The notes under the pieces: model-generated
What the model was told of the DNA's origin: nothing
Databases searched by the model: none
What the model saw: the letters and a program-made list of their open reading frames with translations, nothing else
Position numbers and translations under genes: made by a program
Part shown: positions 1 to 8,472 of the stretch, one piece after another
Layout: each line of letters starts with the position of its first letter
Position numbering within the stretch: the stretch's first letter is position 1
NCBI RefSeq assembly: GCF_013204885.1
Contig: NZ_JABMKX010000001.1
Span: 186,001 to 250,000 of the forward strand
Direction: 5' to 3'
Length of the DNA: 64,000 bases
Origin: Paenibacillus tritici
GTDB taxonomy: Bacteria > Bacillota > Bacilli > Paenibacillales > Paenibacillaceae

Positions 1-1
1 T

Positions 2-2260
2 GCGGATATCCGGCTGCTGGAGGCCGCTTCGCTGAAGACGGAGGAGGCGGCGCTCACCGGTGAATCGCTGCCTGCGGAGAAGCAGGCGGGTGTGCTGGAA
101 GGCCATGATCTGGTCATCGGGGACCGGACAAATATGGCTTATATGAGCAGCAGCGTCACTTATGGACGGGGCGTTGGGGTGGTGACGGCTACGGGCATGA
201 ACACGGAGGTGGGCCGGATCGCCGGGTTCATCTCGGAGGCTGAGAACGAAGTCACTCCTTTGCAGAAAAAGCTGGATGAGCTTGGCAAATACTTCACCTT
301 CATTATTCTCGGTGTCTGCGTGGTGATCTTCATCGTGGGCTGGCTTGAAGGGCGGGAGCTGCTGGATATGCTGCTGACCTCCATCTCCCTTGCAGTTGCG
401 GCCATTCCGGAAGGGCTTCCGGCCATCGTGACGATCATTCTGGCGCTGGGTGTCCAGCGGATGGCTAAGCGCAAAGCGATTATCCGCAAGCTGCCGGCGG
501 TAGAGACACTGGGCAGTACAGAGATCATCTGCTCGGACAAAACGGGTACACTGACCCTCAACAAGATGACCGTTGAGAAGCTGTATGTGGACGGGGAGAC
601 CGTGGACGCGGACGCCAGGCTAAACGAAACCCCGGGCGGTGAACTGCTGCTGCAGGCGATGACCCTGTGCAATGATTCCAGTATTGATGACGGCACGGGC
701 GCAGCAGAGGAATCTCCGGCCAAGAAGCCGGATGCAAGCGGCGGGACAAGAAGCGGGAAAGCCATCCTTGGCGATCCCACAGAGACGGCGTTAGTTGACT
801 ACGCACTCAGCATCGGGACCGACAAGCGGGAGCTGGAGCAGCGTTATCCGCGTGTGGGTGAGCTGCCGTTCGATTCGGACCGCAAGCTGATGACTACCAT
901 CCATAAGCTGGATAACGGACAGTTCCGGGTGCTGACCAAAGGCGCGCCGGATGTGCTGGTCGCCAGATGCAGCCACATCTATGAGAATGGCGGGGGTGTT
1001 CCATTGACGGAGGAGCACACCGCCCGGATCACCGCAAGCAACAAGAAGCTGGCGGATGAAGCGCTGCGGGTATTGGCCTTTGCTTACCGCGATGAAGCGG
1101 TGCAGCCGGCGGAGCCTTCGCCGGATAAGACAGAGCGGGAGCTGGTATTCGTCGGCTTGACCGGAATGATCGATCCGCCGCGCGAGGAGGTCCGGGATGC
1201 TGTGGCCGTCTGCAGACGGGCGGGTATCCGGCCGGTGATGATTACCGGGGACCACCGGGACACGGCGGCTGCGATTGCGCGGCGCCTTGGCATCATTGAC
1301 GATGACAAGGCGGTGCTGACCGGCCGCGAGCTGGACGGGATCAGCGAGGAGGATTTTGCCGTAAGAGTGGCTGATTATTCTGTGTATGCCCGGGTCTCCC
1401 CGGAGCATAAGGTGCGAATCGTCAAGGCTTGGAGGCAGAAGGGCAAGATTGTGGCCATGACCGGCGACGGTGTCAATGATGCCCCTGCCCTGAAATCGGC
1501 CGATATCGGAGTGGGGATGGGGATTACCGGGACGGATGTGGCTAAGGGTGTATCGGATATGGTGCTGGCTGACGATAACTTTACAACCATCGTAGTGGCT
1601 GTAGAGGAAGGCCGGAAGGTCTACAGCAACATCCGCAAGTCGATCCAGTTCCTGCTGTCAGCGAATCTGGGCGAGGTCGTCACCTTGTTCATTGCAACGC
1701 TGATCGGCTGGCGGATTCTGGAACCGATTCATATTCTCTGGATTAACCTGGTCACGGATACGCTCCCTGCACTCGCGCTGGGGCTGGAAAAGGCGAGCGG
1801 GGATGCGATGTCGAAAAAGCCGCGTAAATCCAGCAGCAGTATCTTTGCAGGCGGTGTCGGTATTTCGATTATCTATCAAGGCCTGCTTGAGGCTGGCTTG
1901 ACGCTCATGGTCTATTACTGGGCACATACCCATTATGATGAGGGCGTTGCGGTCACGATGGCCTTCGCTACCCTGGGTCTGTTACAGCTTACCCATGCCT
2001 TCAACGTCAGGTCCAATACGAAGTCGCTGTTCCAGATCGGTGTGTTCAGCAACCGTTATATGCTGGGGGCCTCGGTGATCTCCGGGCTGCTGCTCGTGCT
2101 GGTCATTATCATTCCGGGGCTCAATGAATGGTTCGGTGTTCAGCATCTGAACGGCTTGCAGTGGGGAATAGTCTGCGGGGCGGCGCTGTCCATCGTGGTC
2201 ATTGTTGAACTGGTGAAGCTGGTGCTCCGCCTGAGCGGGCGCATAAAGAGCTGGGAGTAG
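2..2260 (+). CDS. P-type (P2A, calcium-type) cation-transporting ATPase, 5' end outside window
   Basis: The frame is already open at base 2, so the gene starts upstream of the window; the first in-window GTG at 92 is not a real start. The visible part contains, in order, the actuator-domain TGES motif (nt 56-67), a membrane pair, the PEGLP motif of calcium-type pumps in the following helix, the phosphorylation motif DKTGTLT (Asp codon at nt 536), the nucleotide-binding domain, the hinge TGDGVNDAP near nt 1460, and a C-terminal group of membrane helices starting with NLVTDTLPALALG. PEGL plus the six-helix C-terminal part place it in subfamily P2A (SERCA/YloB-like), which exports Ca2+ (possibly Mn2+) at the cost of ATP. 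All catalytic motifs in the visible part are intact. Substrate is inferred from family, not proven. Confidence 0.93.
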   Translation, partial: ADIRLLEAASLKTEEAALTGESLPAEKQAGVLEGHDLVIGDRTNMAYMSSSVTYGRGVGVVTATGMNTEVGRIAGFISEAENEVTPLQKKLDELGKYFTFIILGVCVVIFIVGWLEGRELLDMLLTSISLAVAAIPEGLPAIVTIILALGVQRMAKRKAIIRKLPAVETLGSTEIICSDKTGTLTLNKMTVEKLYVDGETVDADARLNETPGGELLLQAMTLCNDSSIDDGTGAAEESPAKKPDASGGTRSGKAILGDPTETALVDYALSIGTDKRELEQRYPRVGELPFDSDRKLMTTIHKLDNGQFRVLTKGAPDVLVARCSHIYENGGGVPLTEEHTARITASNKKLADEALRVLAFAYRDEAVQPAEPSPDKTERELVFVGLTGMIDPPREEVRDAVAVCRRAGIRPVMITGDHRDTAAAIARRLGIIDDDKAVLTGRELDGISEEDFAVRVADYSVYARVSPEHKVRIVKAWRQKGKIVAMTGDGVNDAPALKSADIGVGMGITGTDVAKGVSDMVLADDNFTTIVVAVEEGRKVYSNIRKSIQFLLSANLGEVVTLFIATLIGWRILEPIHILWINLVTDTLPALALGLEKASGDAMSKKPRKSSSSIFAGGVGISIIYQGLLEAGLTLMVYYWAHTHYDEGVAVTMAFATLGLLQLTHAFNVRSNTKSLFQIGVFSNRYMLGASVISGLLLVLVIIIPGLNEWFGVQHLNGLQWGIVCGAALSIVVIVELVKLVLRLSGRIKSWE

Positions 2261-2300
2261 GCTCACAATAGCATATTCGTGTTAACTTGCAGGCAAAAAA

Positions 2301-2355
2301 ACATGCAAGGAGGATTCCCGGCCCTGTCAAGACGCCGGTTATCTTCCTTGCATGT
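2301..2355. terminator. Inverted repeat, likely bidirectional terminator
   Basis: Eleven-base perfect arms (ACATGCAAGGA at 2301-2311, TCCTTGCATGT at 2345-2355) lie between the convergent ATPase and NlpC/P60 genes. A run of seven A precedes the left arm, so a U-tract follows the hairpin when read on the minus strand, serving the NlpC/P60 gene; the plus side is weaker. Confidence 0.5.
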
Positions 2356-2381
2356 TGTGTTATTCCGGGCTTGCCCCCGGA

Positions 2382-3323
2382 TTACAGCACACGCTGCATA
2401 TGCAGGATCACATTGCTCCAGTACCCGCTGTCCAGCTCGCTGATCTGCACGCCGGGATCACCCCAGGTATGAATAAAGCTTCCGCCGCCCAGGTAGATGC
2501 CTACATGACCGGGAACGGCATCGGTCTCGAAACGTCCGGGAACGGTGAAGAAGATCAAGTCGCCGGGCTCCAGCTCGCTGCGGGACACCCGTCTGCCGAT
2601 ATTATCCTGATCCTTGGCCAGCCGGGGCAGGTCGATCCCGAATTTCTGGAATACATGGCGGGTAAAGGACGAGCAGTCGAACCGCTTGGTCTCCTCATAA
2701 GGACCGGCGCCGAAGTCGTAGGGAACACCGAGAAACTGCTTGGCGTAGGAGACCAGTTCGCCGGTATCTACACTGGACACACTCTGAATCCGCAGCGGCT
2801 TCGCGGCTTCCCACGCGCTGGTATCTTCTGCAGCGGCTTCACGGTCGGACGGGGCGGCGATATTAATCTCGCCGGTGCCCGGATTCCAGCCCACCTCTGT
2901 CTGCAGCAGCTTGGACAAGGCGGTAGGCGTAATGAAGATCTGACCTTCCCGGCGGACCGGAACATCGGGCAGGGTGACTTTTTGTCCCAAGGAGAAGACC
3001 TGGCTGGAATCCGGGCGCAGCATATACATTACATCACTGTAGCCCAGCTTGGTGTACCCGCCGCTTGCAGTGTCATCCTTCATTCTATACCCGATGGAGG
3101 CTGCAGCAGGTTTGAGCGGAATCCAGTACTTCCCCTCTTTATCGGTATAGGAGTTCTTCTCGTAGTAACTGCCGGCAAAGGTTCCTGACGGCGTGATGGA
3201 GTTAACTTTGGGCTTGCTGTCCTTACTGGTGTAACTGCAAGCCGTAGTTCCCGCAATGGCGGCAATCAGGATGGCAGAAGTAAGAATGATTTTGCTGGAC
3301 TGCGGATGGATCATTGGCATCAT
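2382..3323 (-). CDS. NlpC/P60 cell-wall endopeptidase lipoprotein
   Basis: Predicted secreted peptidoglycan hydrolase of about 313 residues. A signal peptide ends in a lipobox (AGTTAC, Cys about residue 29), so it is probably lipid-anchored. Residues about 50-160 look like a copper-amine-oxidase-type stalk domain. The C-terminal NlpC/P60 domain shows the catalytic Cys in RFDCSSF (about 217), the His in PGHVGIYLG (about 273) and a third polar residue in FIHTWG. These enzymes cut the D-Glu/meso-DAP link of stem peptides. The ATG at 3323 is chosen because GGAG sits 6 nt upstream; a TTG at 3338 would put that site inside the gene. It is a single gene, convergent with the ATPase, and a perfect 18-bp palindrome lies just upstream. 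Confidence 0.88.
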   Translation of the reverse strand: MMPMIHPQSSKIILTSAILIAAIAGTTACSYTSKDSKPKVNSITPSGTFAGSYYEKNSYTDKEGKYWIPLKPAAASIGYRMKDDTASGGYTKLGYSDVMYMLRPDSSQVFSLGQKVTLPDVPVRREGQIFITPTALSKLLQTEVGWNPGTGEINIAAPSDREAAAEDTSAWEAAKPLRIQSVSSVDTGELVSYAKQFLGVPYDFGAGPYEETKRFDCSSFTRHVFQKFGIDLPRLAKDQDNIGRRVSRSELEPGDLIFFTVPGRFETDAVPGHVGIYLGGGSFIHTWGDPGVQISELDSGYWSNVILHMQRVL

Positions 3324-3336
3324 GGCACGCTCCTTC

Positions 3337-3354
3337 AAACTTTACTTAAAGTTT
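3337..3354. promoter_or_regulatory. 18-bp palindrome upstream of the NlpC/P60 gene
   Basis: Perfect dyad AAACTTTA-CT-TAAAGTTT directly upstream of the Shine-Dalgarno sequence. It could be a repressor operator or a leader hairpin next to the ribosome site. A related AAGTTTAA...TTAAACTT pair lies before the SDR gene at 6582-6606. Regulator unknown. Confidence 0.45.
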
Positions 3355-3480
3355 GTGCAGGGCTGGTTTTTTTATGTGCAGCATGCCTTTAGTAATCAAT
3401 GTCAAGGATAACAGAGCGCTGTAGAAGGGATTCTGCGCCCATTGTGCGATTTTTGTAAAATATGGAGCGAGGATTAAGGA

Positions 3481-3509
3481 TTGACGGAAAATCAGGCTAC
3501 ATATAATAT
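3481..3509 (+). promoter_or_regulatory. Sigma-A-type promoter of the ABC importer operon
   Basis: TTGACG (3481-3486) and TAATAT (3504-3509) are separated by 17 nt. The resulting leader would be about 130 nt. I searched it for T-box or riboswitch motifs and saw none I could support. Confidence 0.55.
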
Positions 3510-3644
3510 ATGTTTAATAGATTAGGGGAGTGGATGTGGAAAGGGTGCGGATATTCGCTTTAATGCTTTTAAAGATGAAAGCGATAATGCTGGACCGCTA
3601 GCCCTGGTTCTCGCACTGACCCGTCCAAGAAGAGGGGTAATCTG

Positions 3645-4712
3645 ATGAAGAAAAAGAATGTTTGGCTGGGCCTGAGCATGGCCTTGATGCTTGTAGCTGC
3701 CGGATGCGGAAACAATAAGACTGCAGGGAATACCGGAAGCGGGAATACTCCGGCTGCTGCGACAGAAGCCCCGGCCAATACGGGCTCCACAGATGGTAAA
3801 TCCTATACGATCGCTATTTCGCAATATGTGGAGCATCCGTCGCTGGATGCCACCCGCGAGGGATTCCTGGCGGCACTTAAGGATGCGGGCATTGTTGAGG
3901 GTGAGAACCTGAAGGTGGATCTTGAGAACGCCCAGGCCGATCAGGCCAATAACCTGTCCGTGGCCCAGAAGATTGCCGGTGACAAAAACGATCTGGTGCT
4001 GGGTATTGCTACTCCTTCGGCCCAGGCGCTTGTACAGAATGTCAAGGATACGCCGATTCTGTTCGCAGCAGTCACAGACCCGCTCGATGCCAAGATTGTC
4101 AGTGATCTGGAGCATCCCGGAGGCAATGTCTCTGGTGCATCAGATACGAATCCTGATTCGATTAACCGTCTGATGGACTTCATTGCTGCACAGTTCCCGA
4201 AGGTCAAGAAGCTGGGGCTTGTGATCAATGAAGGGGAGCCCAATGCTGTAGTGATGGCGGATATCGCTAAGGCAGCACTGGACAAGCACGGGATTGAGCT
4301 GGTGAAGGCGGCGATTACCAATACCTCTGAAGTGAAGCAGGCGGCAGAGTCGCTTGTAGGCCGTGTGGATGCCCTGTACATTACGCTCGATAACTCCGTA
4401 GTCAGCGGTGTGGACACCATCATTCAGACCGCGAATGACAATAAGCTTCCGTTCTTCTCTGCAGACCGTGATACCGTGGAGAAAGGCGCTTTTGCAACCG
4501 TAGGCTTCAAATACTATGATCATGGCTATCAGGTTGGCGAAATGGCGGTGGAAGTGCTGAAGAACGGCAAAAGCCCAGGCGACATGAAGGTAACTATGCA
4601 GGAGAAGCTCGACCTCATTCTTAACCTCAAGGCGGCAGCAGCACAGGGAATTGAAGTCACGGATGCGATGAAGGCTGAAGTGGCAGATCCTGCGAATAAC
4701 ATTATTCAATAA
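3645..4712 (+). CDS. ABC transporter substrate-binding lipoprotein (TrpX/PF04392-like)
   Basis: A 355-residue extracytoplasmic solute-binding protein. The signal peptide has lipobox VAAGC with Cys21, followed by a Gly/Asn/Ala/Thr-rich linker and a type-I periplasmic-binding-protein fold starting near residue 50. The layout resembles the family found with TrpXYZ-type importers of Gram-positives, whose members carry tryptophan or other small ligands. The next two genes encode the matching permease and ATPase, so this is the first gene of a complete importer. The ligand cannot be read from sequence. The ATG follows AAGAGGGG with suitable spacing. Confidence 0.88.
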   Translation: MKKKNVWLGLSMALMLVAAGCGNNKTAGNTGSGNTPAAATEAPANTGSTDGKSYTIAISQYVEHPSLDATREGFLAALKDAGIVEGENLKVDLENAQADQANNLSVAQKIAGDKNDLVLGIATPSAQALVQNVKDTPILFAAVTDPLDAKIVSDLEHPGGNVSGASDTNPDSINRLMDFIAAQFPKVKKLGLVINEGEPNAVVMADIAKAALDKHGIELVKAAITNTSEVKQAAESLVGRVDALYITLDNSVVSGVDTIIQTANDNKLPFFSADRDTVEKGAFATVGFKYYDHGYQVGEMAVEVLKNGKSPGDMKVTMQEKLDLILNLKAAAAQGIEVTDAMKAEVADPANNIIQ

Positions 4713-4778
4713 AGATAGACATGATCACGGGGCGTATCCAAAGCGGGCGCCCTTTGCCGTTTGAGGGAGGAAGTCACG

Positions 4779-5705
4779 ATGTATAATTCATTAATGGGCG
4801 CCCTGGAAATGGGCCTGCTGTATGCTTTTATGGCACTCGGCGTATATATTACTTTCCGGATTCTTGATTTCCCGGATCTGACGGTGGACGGAAGCTTCAC
4901 TACAGGCGGAGCGATTGCCGCTGTGATGATTACCAACGGTTACCCTCCATTCCTGGCGACTATCTGTGCGCTGCTTGGCGGAATGGCCGCAGGGATGTGT
5001 ACCGGGCTGCTCCATACCAAAGGTAAAATCAACGGCCTGCTGTCCGGGATTCTGATGATGATTGCCCTGTATTCGATCAATCTGCGGATTCTGGTGAAGC
5101 CGAATGTCTCCTTGATGGGAGATGACACATTGTTCAGCTCCATGAATCCGCTGCTGGTTATGCCTTTTATCGTCGTGCTAATCAAAATCCTGATGGATCT
5201 GTTCCTGCGCACCGATCTGGGACTGGCCCTACGGGCCACCGGCGACAACTCGCGGATGATCCGCAGCTTCGGAGTGAACACGGATACAACAACCATTCTG
5301 GGCATCAGCCTGTCGAACGGGCTGGTGGCGCTCTCAGGTGCATTGATCGCCCAGTATTCTACCTTCGCCGATGCCTCAATGGGGATCGGGATGATTGTCA
5401 TCGGACTCGCGTCGGTAATTATCGGTGAGGCAATCTTCGGTGCGAAGAACGTCTTCCGGGCGACACTGGCCGTGCTGCTCGGCTCGATCGTGTACCGGAT
5501 TGTGGTGGCCCTGGCGCTGCGGGTGCCATGGCTCAAGGCTTCCGATCTGAAGCTGATTACAGCTATTATCGTTATTATTGCTCTGGTCTTCCCGTCGATT
5601 CAGCGGATCATGAAGCAGAAGAGCATGGCCCGCAGACGAACCGCAGAGCTTGCTGAACTGGCACAGCGCAGCAAGAAAGGAGGCGCCGCCCATGCTGAAG
5701 CTTGA
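4779..5705 (+). CDS. ABC transporter permease (branched-chain/TrpY-like)
   Basis: Integral membrane permease of about 308 residues with eight or more hydrophobic segments and the motif ALRATGDNSRMIRSFGVNT, typical of the BPD_transp_2 family that serves branched-chain amino acid, sugar and TrpXYZ-type importers. The ATG at 4779 follows GAGGGAGGAAG by a few bases; earlier in-frame TTG would include that site. It starts 66 nt after the binding-protein gene and overlaps the ATPase gene by 14 nt, consistent with one operon. The Arg/Lys-rich C-terminus is cytoplasmic. Confidence 0.9.
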   Translation: MYNSLMGALEMGLLYAFMALGVYITFRILDFPDLTVDGSFTTGGAIAAVMITNGYPPFLATICALLGGMAAGMCTGLLHTKGKINGLLSGILMMIALYSINLRILVKPNVSLMGDDTLFSSMNPLLVMPFIVVLIKILMDLFLRTDLGLALRATGDNSRMIRSFGVNTDTTTILGISLSNGLVALSGALIAQYSTFADASMGIGMIVIGLASVIIGEAIFGAKNVFRATLAVLLGSIVYRIVVALALRVPWLKASDLKLITAIIVIIALVFPSIQRIMKQKSMARRRTAELAELAQRSKKGGAAHAEA

Positions 5706-6486
5706 TAATGTATCCAAGCTGTTCAACCCCGGCTCACCCGATGAGAAGATCGCTCTGCTGGGGATAGACCTGGAGCTGCGCACCGGAGATTTCGTAACGA
5801 TTATCGGCAGTAACGGTGCCGGTAAGTCTACACTGATGAATATCATCTCAGGTGTGATGAAGCCCGATCTCGGACAAGCGCGTATCGAGGGCAACTCGAT
5901 CAGCAATCTGGCAGAGTACCAGCGCGCACGCTGGATCGGCCGGGTCTTCCAGGACCCGATGGCCGGCACGGCGCCGCATATGACGATTGAGGAGAACCTG
6001 GCTATGGCCTACAAGCGGGGCCAGTCCCGCGGGTTATCCTTCGGTGTCAATGCAGCCAGACGCAAGCTGTTCCGTGAACAGCTCAGCCGCCTGGGCATCG
6101 GCCTGGAGAACCGGCTGCGGGCCAAGGTGGGGCTGCTCTCGGGAGGAGAGCGGCAGGCGCTCAGCCTGCTGATGGCGACCTTCACCCGGCCGCAGATTCT
6201 GCTGCTGGATGAGCATACGGCCGCGCTGGACCCTTCCCGGGCCGAACTGATCACCACGCTTACGGAATCCATTGTCCGTGAGATGAAGCTGACTACGCTG
6301 ATGGTTACACATAATATGGACCAGGCTATCCGGCTGGGCAACCGTCTCATTATGATGGACAAGGGGTCGATCATTCTCGATTTCGATGAGACGCGTAAGA
6401 AGGATCTGACGGTAGAGCGGCTGCTTGGCGAATTCGAAGCCATCAGCGGGCATAAGCTGGCAGATGACCGGATGATGTTAGGATAA
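5692..6486 (+). CDS. ABC transporter ATP-binding protein
   Basis: Cytoplasmic ATPase of 264 residues that powers the preceding permease. Walker A is GSNGAGKST near residue 40; the signature region LLSGGERQALSL and Walker B ILLLDEHTAAL follow, then the switch His in MVTHNMDQA. The D-loop/Walker B reads DEHTAALDPS, with His after the catalytic Glu where Pro is more common; this is usual in this subfamily. The ATG at 5692 lies inside the permease gene and follows AAAGGAGG, so the two are translationally coupled. A strong terminator follows directly, closing a three-gene operon. Confidence 0.92.
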   Translation: MLKLDNVSKLFNPGSPDEKIALLGIDLELRTGDFVTIIGSNGAGKSTLMNIISGVMKPDLGQARIEGNSISNLAEYQRARWIGRVFQDPMAGTAPHMTIEENLAMAYKRGQSRGLSFGVNAARRKLFREQLSRLGIGLENRLRAKVGLLSGGERQALSLLMATFTRPQILLLDEHTAALDPSRAELITTLTESIVREMKLTTLMVTHNMDQAIRLGNRLIMMDKGSIILDFDETRKKDLTVERLLGEFEAISGHKLADDRMMLG

Positions 6487-6488
6487 CG

Positions 6489-6535
6489 AAGGCTTGAGCG
6501 CTGTCTGTTATGAGGACAGCAGCTCAAGCCTTTTT
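6489..6535 (+). terminator. Intrinsic terminator of the ABC operon
   Basis: Stem AGGCTTGAGC / GCTCAAGCCT with an inner CTGTC/GACAG stem and then TTTTT, three bases after the ATPase stop codon. Confidence 0.9.
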
Positions 6536-6581
6536 GGCGTTCAGGTGTCATTGTCCGATTCATTTTGCGGAATGGGAGGTA

Positions 6582-6606
6582 AAGTTTAAGGAGAGAATTT
6601 AAACTT
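6582..6606. promoter_or_regulatory. Inverted repeat upstream of the SDR gene
   Basis: AAGTTTAA (6582-6589) and TTAAACTT (6599-6606) flank a purine-rich GGAGAGAA spacer, about 35 nt before the start codon. The half-site recalls the palindrome at 3337-3354. It may be an operator; no regulator gene lies next to it. Confidence 0.35.
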
Positions 6607-6640
6607 GAACTACCATGAATCCAAGGAGGAGAATGCACAG

Positions 6641-7432
6641 ATGACCCCTAAGAAACTGGAAGGTAAAGTAGCTATCGTTACAGGAGGCGGCTCGGGCATT
6701 GGCCGGGCTTCGGTACTCGAGTTCGCGAGAAATGGAGCCAAGGTGGCGCTTCTGGACCGGACGGTGGAGAATGCCGAGAAGGTGGTGCGTCAGGTTGAGC
6801 AGGAAGGCGGGCAAGCCGCTGTGTTTGAATGTGATATCGCCGAGCCGCAGCAGGTAGAGGATGCTGTGAAGCAGGTTGTCGCCAAGTGGGGGCAGCTCGA
6901 TATTGTGTTCGCCAATGCCGGAATTAACGGTGCAATGACGCCGATCGAGACAATGGATATCGAGTCCTGGGATCAGACGATTCATATTAATCTGCGCGGG
7001 ACGTTCGCCACCGTCAAATATGCCATACCCCACCTCAAGGAGAGAGGCGGCAGTATCCTGATTAACAGCTCCATTAACGGCAACCGGGTATTCTCGAATA
7101 TCGGTTTTTCCGCCTACAGTACTACGAAGGCTGGCCAGGTAGCTTTTATGAAAATGGCGGCGCTGGAGCTGGCCCAGTACAAAATCCGCGTAAATGCCAT
7201 CTGTCCGGGAGCCATCACCACTAATATTGATGACAACACCTATCCTTCTGAGGACCTCAAGGAGGTACAGATTGCCGTGGAATTCCCGGATGGCGGGCAG
7301 CCGCTGGAGAAAGGTCCGGGACGCCCTGATCAGGTGGGCAAGCTGGCGCTGTTCCTGGCTTCTGCGGATTCGGATCATATCTCCGGCACGGAAATCTACT
7401 GTGATGGGGCGGAATCACTCCTGCATGGCTGA
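6641..7432 (+). CDS. SDR-family NAD(P)-dependent oxidoreductase
   Basis: Classical short-chain dehydrogenase/reductase of 263 residues. The cofactor motif TGGGSGIG lies at about residues 15-22, NAG near 93, and the catalytic Ser in INSSIN, Tyr159 and Lys163 in AYSTTKAG. An acidic residue after beta-2 (ALLDRT) suggests NAD(H) over NADP(H). The C-terminal half has the usual VNAICPGAI and DHISGTEIYCDGA segments. The substrate is unknown; many such enzymes act on sugars or on secondary alcohols. ATG 6641 follows AAGGAGGAG. It stands alone, between a terminator and the MgtC gene. Confidence 0.92.
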   Translation: MTPKKLEGKVAIVTGGGSGIGRASVLEFARNGAKVALLDRTVENAEKVVRQVEQEGGQAAVFECDIAEPQQVEDAVKQVVAKWGQLDIVFANAGINGAMTPIETMDIESWDQTIHINLRGTFATVKYAIPHLKERGGSILINSSINGNRVFSNIGFSAYSTTKAGQVAFMKMAALELAQYKIRVNAICPGAITTNIDDNTYPSEDLKEVQIAVEFPDGGQPLEKGPGRPDQVGKLALFLASADSDHISGTEIYCDGAESLLHG

Positions 7433-7658
7433 TTCTTCTATATATCATAGGTTGCTCATATCCTAGAATGAGTGAAGTCTTCTCAGAAGCGGACGATGTT
7501 CCTTTGCCGGACCCGGGGCAGTGCGGCCTGGAGTGCCGGTTAACCAGGGACAGCCGTCCGTTTCTTTACTATGGCTGCTTGCGGGAAATTTCAGTAAAGT
7601 TTGCAGCGGTTTTCAGGTATACTGATTCTATGTGCCAAGAGGAAGGAGGAATCATCAT

Positions 7659-8390
7659 ATGGATTTTACTATTGATCTGCACACGGAGTCGATTGTGAAG
7701 CTGCTTGTGGCCATGCTGTTCGGGCTGTTCATCGGCATTGACCGGCAATTGAAGCAGAAACCGCTGGGAATCCGGACCAGTATGGTCATCAGCATCGCAA
7801 GCTGTCTGGTTACGCTTGTATCAATTCATGCCTACGACAAATTCGGCGGAACGGATCATCCCAATATGGACCCGATGCGTCTGGCGGCGCAGATTGTCAG
7901 CGGCATCGGATTCCTGGGGGCGGGTGTTATTCTGCGCAGGGGCGGAGATGCGATCTCCGGCTTAACCTCGGCTGCGCTGATCTGGACGGCATCCGGGATC
8001 GGGATTGCGGTCGGCGCAGGCTTTTATGTAGAGGCAGGTTATGCGGTTATACTGCTGATGTTCGCGGTAAATGCTGTCCCCCTGCTTATTAGAGCCATCG
8101 GGCCAGAGGTGCTGAACAAACATGAGATATCCATCAAGATTATCATGGAGCCGAATTACATCCTGACCGATGTGATCCAAAAGATTGAGCAGCGCCATAT
8201 CATCACCGACCAGCGTAAAACCCGCAAAACCGGCCGGACGATCCGGCGGATGAAGATCAAGGATCTCGACGACGGAAGACAACTGATTGACATGGTCATC
8301 TCTGCTCCAGACAAGGACTATGCTACGGAAATCTATTATGATGTGAAGAAAATCGAGCATGTGATGAGTGTGGAAGTGGAGCAGCTGTAA
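7659..8390 (+). CDS. MgtC/SapB family membrane protein
   Basis: A 243-residue inner-membrane protein. Four or five hydrophobic helices in the first 150 residues include the family signatures LFGLFIGIDRQ, GIRTSMVI and GIGFLGAGVILR. The C-terminal third (from about 155) is a soluble ACT-like domain. MgtC proteins help cells cope with low Mg2+ or acidic stress and can inhibit F-type ATPase in pathogens; in Gram-positives the role is less clear. No magnesium-sensing leader was recognised in the 226 bp upstream. ATG 7659 follows GAAGGAGG with good spacing. Confidence 0.88.
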   Translation: MDFTIDLHTESIVKLLVAMLFGLFIGIDRQLKQKPLGIRTSMVISIASCLVTLVSIHAYDKFGGTDHPNMDPMRLAAQIVSGIGFLGAGVILRRGGDAISGLTSAALIWTASGIGIAVGAGFYVEAGYAVILLMFAVNAVPLLIRAIGPEVLNKHEISIKIIMEPNYILTDVIQKIEQRHIITDQRKTRKTGRTIRRMKIKDLDDGRQLIDMVISAPDKDYATEIYYDVKKIEHVMSVEVEQL

Positions 8391-8472
8391 AAATGACATG
8401 TTGCCATTCCGGCAGATGTGGTACTCTATCTATGAGAGAGTCATAATGAATATATGGAAGGGGATTAGAGTA

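Noticed and set aside
2352..3188. Plus-strand open frame of 278 codons
   Set aside because: Antisense to the NlpC/P60 gene, which has a lipobox, catalytic motifs and a ribosome site.
3510..3644. T-box riboswitch before the Trp-type ABC operon
   Set aside because: A GGGTGCGG stretch caught the eye, but no AGGGTGGNACCGCG antiterminator motif or terminator hairpin is present.
7433..7658. Magnesium (M-box) riboswitch before the MgtC gene
   Set aside because: No conserved M-box core motifs seen in the leader, and no terminator hairpin.
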